Shown: piece by piece, positions 44,592 through 47,500 of the stretch
How positions within the stretch are numbered: position 1 is the first letter of the stretch
Layout: each line of letters opens with the position of its first letter
Source: Chromera velia
Taxonomy: Eukaryota > Sar > Chromeraceae
DNA length: 47,500 nt
Assembly: GCA_018398765.1 (NCBI GenBank)
Contig: JAHBMJ010002739.1
Span: 1-47,500, forward strand
Direction of reading: 5' to 3'
Notes under the pieces: model-generated
What the model saw: the letters and a program-made list of their open reading frames with translations, nothing else
Databases searched by the model: none
Told to the model about the DNA's origin: nothing
Made by a program: the position numbers and the translations under genes

Positions 44592-45023
44592 TCAGGGTAA
44601 AGACGGAAAGTACGCCTTAATGTCATCCACCGCAATTACAACTGAACCTATCAGCCAGCTCGGTAAGGCACGCATAGACGACGCCCTGTCTGCAACCCGT
44701 CCGAACTCAACGTTAAAGTCACCTAACATTTCTTGAAACTGGAAAACAGAGTTCAAATCACAATGTGGTGCAAAAAATTTTAAGAGTCCATTAAGAACCT
44801 TGCAGAAAAAAGAAAAGACCCCCTTCCAACAGTGCTTTGCATATGAAACCAACTGGCTGAATTTCAATGCATCCCACCCACCCACAACCAAACCATCGAC
44901 CCCCCAAGACTTCCTCTTTGGCCATAAAATCCCCGTCCCAAACTCGTGTCGTGTTCTGCTAGGAATCGCAAACTCAGCCATGAATGTCTTCATTGGGGCA
45001 GACCACAAAGATGAATCAAACAA
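44592..45023 (-). CDS. RT palm part with motif A, same frame
   Basis: The segment ends in GSVVIAVDDIKAYFPSLP, which fits RT motif A, where the first catalytic Asp sits before a hydrophobic/aromatic run. Upstream parts include FFAPHCDLNSVF and other hydrophobic segments expected in the fingers. The next codon in frame is TGA, followed by ADFLSSLDALVCF, which continues smoothly as RT sequence. Confidence 0.5.
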   Translation of the reverse strand: MFDSSLWSAPMKTFMAEFAIPSRTRHEFGTGILWPKRKSWGVDGLVVGGWDALKFSQLVSYAKHCWKGVFSFFCKVLNGLLKFFAPHCDLNSVFQFQEMLGDFNVEFGRVADRASSMRALPSWLIGSVVIAVDDIKAYFPSLP

Positions 45024-45044
45024 CAGAGACTCACGATCAGCGAT

Positions 45045-45377
45045 TTATATTGGAGTAAGTCTAACATATGCGGCATCTGCAAGGAAGGCCCTACGCACAC
45101 ACGCAGTATACATCCGACGGCATAGGAAGGCTAAGTCGCCCTTAGCTCTATCTACGGGTGTAATGACAAGCGCAGCCTTCATCGCCTTCACAACCGCGGA
45201 CCCCTTCTCAGGCAACTTGGGGCCTAAACAATACACCTCTAACATGGAAAGCCAACGACATTGTAGATCTGCCCATGCAGCAGCAAATACAGACACACGC
45301 CCCCTACATCCTTGACCCACAAGACCTCCCCTGAGTGCATTCACGTACGATAAAAAAGACAACAAACCCTTCCTCAC
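45045..45377 (-). CDS. Linker segment between nuclease and RT, same frame
   Basis: 111 codons between two in-frame stops, continuing the same frame. It is helical and basic-hydrophobic (e.g. FLCRRMYTACVRRAFLADAAY) with no named domain. In Penelope-like and telomerase RTs this position holds the N-terminal RT-associated region, so it is read as part of the polyprotein. Confidence 0.4.
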   Translation of the reverse strand: MRKGLLSFLSYVNALRGGLVGQGCRGRVSVFAAAWADLQCRWLSMLEVYCLGPKLPEKGSAVVKAMKAALVITPVDRAKGDLAFLCRRMYTACVRRAFLADAAYVRLTPI

Positions 45378-45383
45378 CCCTTT

Positions 45384-47153
45384 CTACCCCCCAGACCCGG
45401 GCCACAGCTTAGAAGTAGCAGAGAAATTCGAGAGAAGAGAGAGAGCAGACCGGAGACGAGGAGAAAGAGAGAGTAGAGAGCAGACATGTCCATCAAGGCA
45501 GTCCAAACCATACATAATCCCGAGGGATCGACATGGGCACGCAGAACCATCGGTGCACGTCGCATCTATAGATTTCTCAGTCACTCCCCCCCCATTTACG
45601 TCATCACCCTCCCCCCCACAAACAGAGTAGGAATTGTCAAGCGCCTGCTGTAGATTACACAAATGGGCTGGCAAAACCACCACCTCCAAAGATCCTCCTA
45701 TACTGGCCTCCCTCCACCACTCCCTCATTACTGACCGATAAAACCGAGAAAAAGGAGGGAAGTCCGCCAAAGGCAAACGGAACGTTTTACTTCTCGTGTC
45801 CTTAATCTTCTTGATGAACCACCCTTTCAATTCGTACAACCTGTCCACATTAGCATTAAAAACCGCCCTCCCCGCCCCTAATACCCCGCGAACAGGAAAC
45901 AGGCTACAGATAGACAACAGATCATTCTCACACACAGACAAAGCCCTCAGCTGATTGTCACTCATTCTCTTCTTACTGAGAAGCGACAACAGAAGTGAGT
46001 GGAAAACAAAGATTGCTGTGTTCGTAGGGCCGGAGATTGTACCTCTCCCCCTCCCATTCCCGGTAGGTAGACTCCCCCCCCCACCCCCAAACCCCCCCAC
46101 AGCAGACAAACAAGCAACACGGGAGAACGCAGTCCCTCTTCGGCTCACCATCGCCACCGTAATCCTCCTCCTAACCGCAAGGAATTCCGACAGCTTGTCC
46201 GAGCAGATCAAAACACCTCTACGTCCGGAAGCCAACCTTTCCAACCTCCTCAAAGCCCCATCCCCCCCAACCCCCCCTGTCACCTCTCTGTCCATGCAGT
46301 CAGATTTGAACCTCCAGCCAAAGTCGCCTTTCACTCTCCTTCTCACTCCCACCGTATTCCACTTCGGCATGTACGATCGAATGCAGGCCATCTCCGCATC
46401 TCGCAATTCCATCTGGGACCCTGTAACAACGACCAGTGGCGTAACCACAAACAATCCATACCTCCCGTTATTTGCAGAGAGAGTTGAGTAGAATCGATGT
46501 GTATACCCCCTTCCTGACGCGTTCCTTTTTCCACTAACCCTACCCCCCACCCCCCTTCCTGCCGCATAAAGATGCTGGATAAACTTATCCATCACAAGGC
46601 CTACCGTACTCCCCAAATAAAACCCACGTACCCATGGAGACCAAACCATATAGATGACTTTCCTTGCCGTGAAGTCTGCATGATCCCAGTGCTGCCTGCA
46701 GCCCCTCTTGACGCCCCTCAAAAAAACAGAAAACTTTGAATCCGACAGATCAAGAAAAAGATCCGCTGTCATGCAATGCAAAAGCAAGAGCCGACACAAC
46801 ACCCTCTTTTTCACCCCTGCCCTAAAGACTGTGCGTTCCCTTGCAGCAGGGTCCTCCTTCTTACGTGGAGACGGGGGGGAAATAGTGAGTGAGTATGATG
46901 GCGGAACCGAAGCATGCATATGTAGTGAGACGGACAGTGCACAATCGCAGTCACAGACTCGCGACCCACATACGGGACAAGATTGTATTTCGTGTTCCCC
47001 GGCACAAACAAGAAACATCCTCAATCCTGCCATCGCTAACATACGTTCGGATACTTCTTCCCTGCATCTCTCAGTCACAGCGTTTCTCCCAAAACCCCTC
47101 ACTCCTCTGTCAACCAACAACCGATCATGCACAGAGTGAATTTTCCTTTCCAA
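45384..47153 (-). CDS. GIY-YIG endonuclease part of the Penelope-like element
   Basis: 589 codons from 47153 (the frame extends further upstream to the preceding stop). A Cys cluster, CPVCGSRVCDCDC, lies at residues 59-71. The GIY-YIG core is at residues about 166-267: VIYMV then FYLGSTVG stands for the GIY...YIG strands, KFIQHL keeps the second helix with His (the usual Arg is Lys here), and EMACIRSYMPKWN has the catalytic Glu and the closing P-x-x-N. Residues 268-530 are of unknown function and include a G-rich stretch. ACPCRS at residues 538-543 is the CxC motif expected between nuclease and RT. The nuclease would nick target DNA to prime reverse transcription. It is separated from the RT part only by in-frame stops. 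Confidence 0.65.
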   Translation of the reverse strand: MERKIHSVHDRLLVDRGVRGFGRNAVTERCREEVSERMLAMAGLRMFLVCAGEHEIQSCPVCGSRVCDCDCALSVSLHMHASVPPSYSLTISPPSPRKKEDPAARERTVFRAGVKKRVLCRLLLLHCMTADLFLDLSDSKFSVFLRGVKRGCRQHWDHADFTARKVIYMVWSPWVRGFYLGSTVGLVMDKFIQHLYAAGRGVGGRVSGKRNASGRGYTHRFYSTLSANNGRYGLFVVTPLVVVTGSQMELRDAEMACIRSYMPKWNTVGVRRRVKGDFGWRFKSDCMDREVTGGVGGDGALRRLERLASGRRGVLICSDKLSEFLAVRRRITVAMVSRRGTAFSRVACLSAVGGFGGGGGSLPTGNGRGRGTISGPTNTAIFVFHSLLLSLLSKKRMSDNQLRALSVCENDLLSICSLFPVRGVLGAGRAVFNANVDRLYELKGWFIKKIKDTRSKTFRLPLADFPPFSRFYRSVMREWWREASIGGSLEVVVLPAHLCNLQQALDNSYSVCGGEGDDVNGGGVTEKSIDATCTDGSACPCRSLGIMYGLDCLDGHVCSLLSLSPRLRSALSLLSNFSATSKLWPGSGG

Positions 47154-47246
47154 CCAGTCAATGAATGAATTAATCCCTTTTGTGGAGAACGCTATGTCAA
47201 AGCTTACTTGATTAGGTCGCTCCGAGATCGTACCCCGATCCTCCAG

Positions 47247-47500
47247 TCAAGCACCGCCCTGGCCGCCCTTTCCTTTCCATAGGGCCAACGTTACCTTAAA
47301 CACGAGGGCCTGGATGTCCGCATCATCTGGAATGTTGCCTACCCCGCAGTCAGCAAGGAACTGTACCAGATCCCTCCTCGCCACACTCTCTTCTACCCCC
47401 TTGATGCCGATTTTTATCAGCTTCAACGACTCGACGACTGCTTGCATCTCCCCATCCCTGAACACCGGTGCCTCCTTCAGCAGATTGCCAAAGGAGATCC
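47247..47500 (-). CDS. In-frame upstream open segment of the GIY-YIG/RT element, cut by the window edge
   Basis: About 84 codons visible, reading LLKEAPVFRDGEMQAVVESL and then a helical stretch to WKGKGGQGGA. It is in the same frame as the nuclease segment and separated only by a TGA, after which LEDRGTISERPNQVSFDI continues. It could be the end of a separate upstream ORF or the N-terminus of the same polyprotein. Confidence 0.4.
   Translation of the reverse strand, partial: ISFGNLLKEAPVFRDGEMQAVVESLKLIKIGIKGVEESVARRDLVQFLADCGVGNIPDDADIQALVFKVTLALWKGKGGQGGA

Larger units (their letters stand above)
43593..47500 (-). mobile_element. Retroelement with N-terminal GIY-YIG nuclease and C-terminal RT, Penelope-like (Naiad/Chlamys type) candidate
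   Basis: One - strand frame runs from the window edge at 47500 to 43593, about 1300 codons, without any frameshift, but with in-frame stops at 47247, 45384, 45045 and 44592. Order: an N-terminal piece cut by the window edge; a GIY-YIG domain at about 46352-46658; a CPC motif at 45531-45539; and RT motifs A (VDDIKAYF, about 44620), B (GFPQGSPCSPG, about 44271-44294) and C (RRYMDD, about 44160-44177). The RT is not followed by a second nuclease. Nuclease first, CxC linker, RT last is the order described for the permuted Penelope-like elements; canonical ones have the nuclease at the C-terminus. The element copies its RNA into a nicked chromosomal site. It is probably inactive because of the stops. 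The 5' end lies outside the window; the 3' end is not defined. Confidence 0.6.

Noticed and set aside
44592-44594. TGA recoded as selenocysteine or tryptophan in the RT frame
   Set aside because: TAA and TAG stops interrupt the same frame, and the confirmed host genes end in TGA used as a stop (29706, 36456). Simple decay is the plainer reading.
45955-46491. Open + strand frame opposite the GIY-YIG segment
   Set aside because: It is P/T/L-rich antisense to the coding strand with no domain; the - strand carries recognisable motifs.

Overview
The window looks like nuclear DNA of a eukaryotic protist with intron-rich genes. Several exon chains can be read on the + strand, introns are pyrimidine-rich and full of microsatellites, and most introns end in TGCAG. 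Base composition is mixed: GC-moderate gene tracts alternate with AT-rich spacers packed with transposable elements. No bacterial operon, rRNA, tRNA or CRISPR locus is seen. A chromerid or other alveolate/alga would fit, but this is inference; the sequence does not name the species.

Layout. (1) 1-3491: 3' part of an unrecognised multi-exon + strand gene with a repeat-filled last intron. (2) About 3.5-8.1 kb: fossil of a DNA-virus-like element, with a D5-like helicase-primase remnant on the - strand and a chromodomain-like protein remnant on the + strand. (3) 8.05-10.35 kb: a LINE fragment bracketed by a ~190-bp inverted repeat. (4) 11.2-13.3 kb: two non-autonomous TIR/foldback elements, one carrying an acidic ORF. 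(5) 13.7-21.1 kb: a 7.1-kb gag-bearing LTR retrotransposon fossil (463-bp LTRs, 4-bp target duplication) nested in a small AT-rich inverted-repeat element. (6) 21485-22438: hypothetical - strand ORF. (7) 23281-29708: a 14-exon Beclin/Atg6 autophagy gene. (8) 31558-36458: a nine-exon FSH-family serine hydrolase gene. (9) 36.5-43.5 kb: AT-rich and repeat-rich spacer with a MITE, membrane-protein gene fragments, a decayed tandem array and a palindromic repeat array. (10) 43593-47500: a - strand retroelement with an N-terminal GIY-YIG nuclease, a CxC linker and a C-terminal reverse transcriptase. This domain order is that of the permuted Penelope-like elements (Naiad/Chlamys type).

The two recognisable host genes are unrelated: Atg6 acts in the PI3-kinase complex of autophagy, and the FSH hydrolase is a small alpha/beta-hydrolase. 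They share a splice style in which many donors read GTC at intron positions 1-3. The rest of the window is mostly a graveyard of mobile elements. The permuted Penelope-like element and the D5-helicase viral fossil are the most unusual contents.
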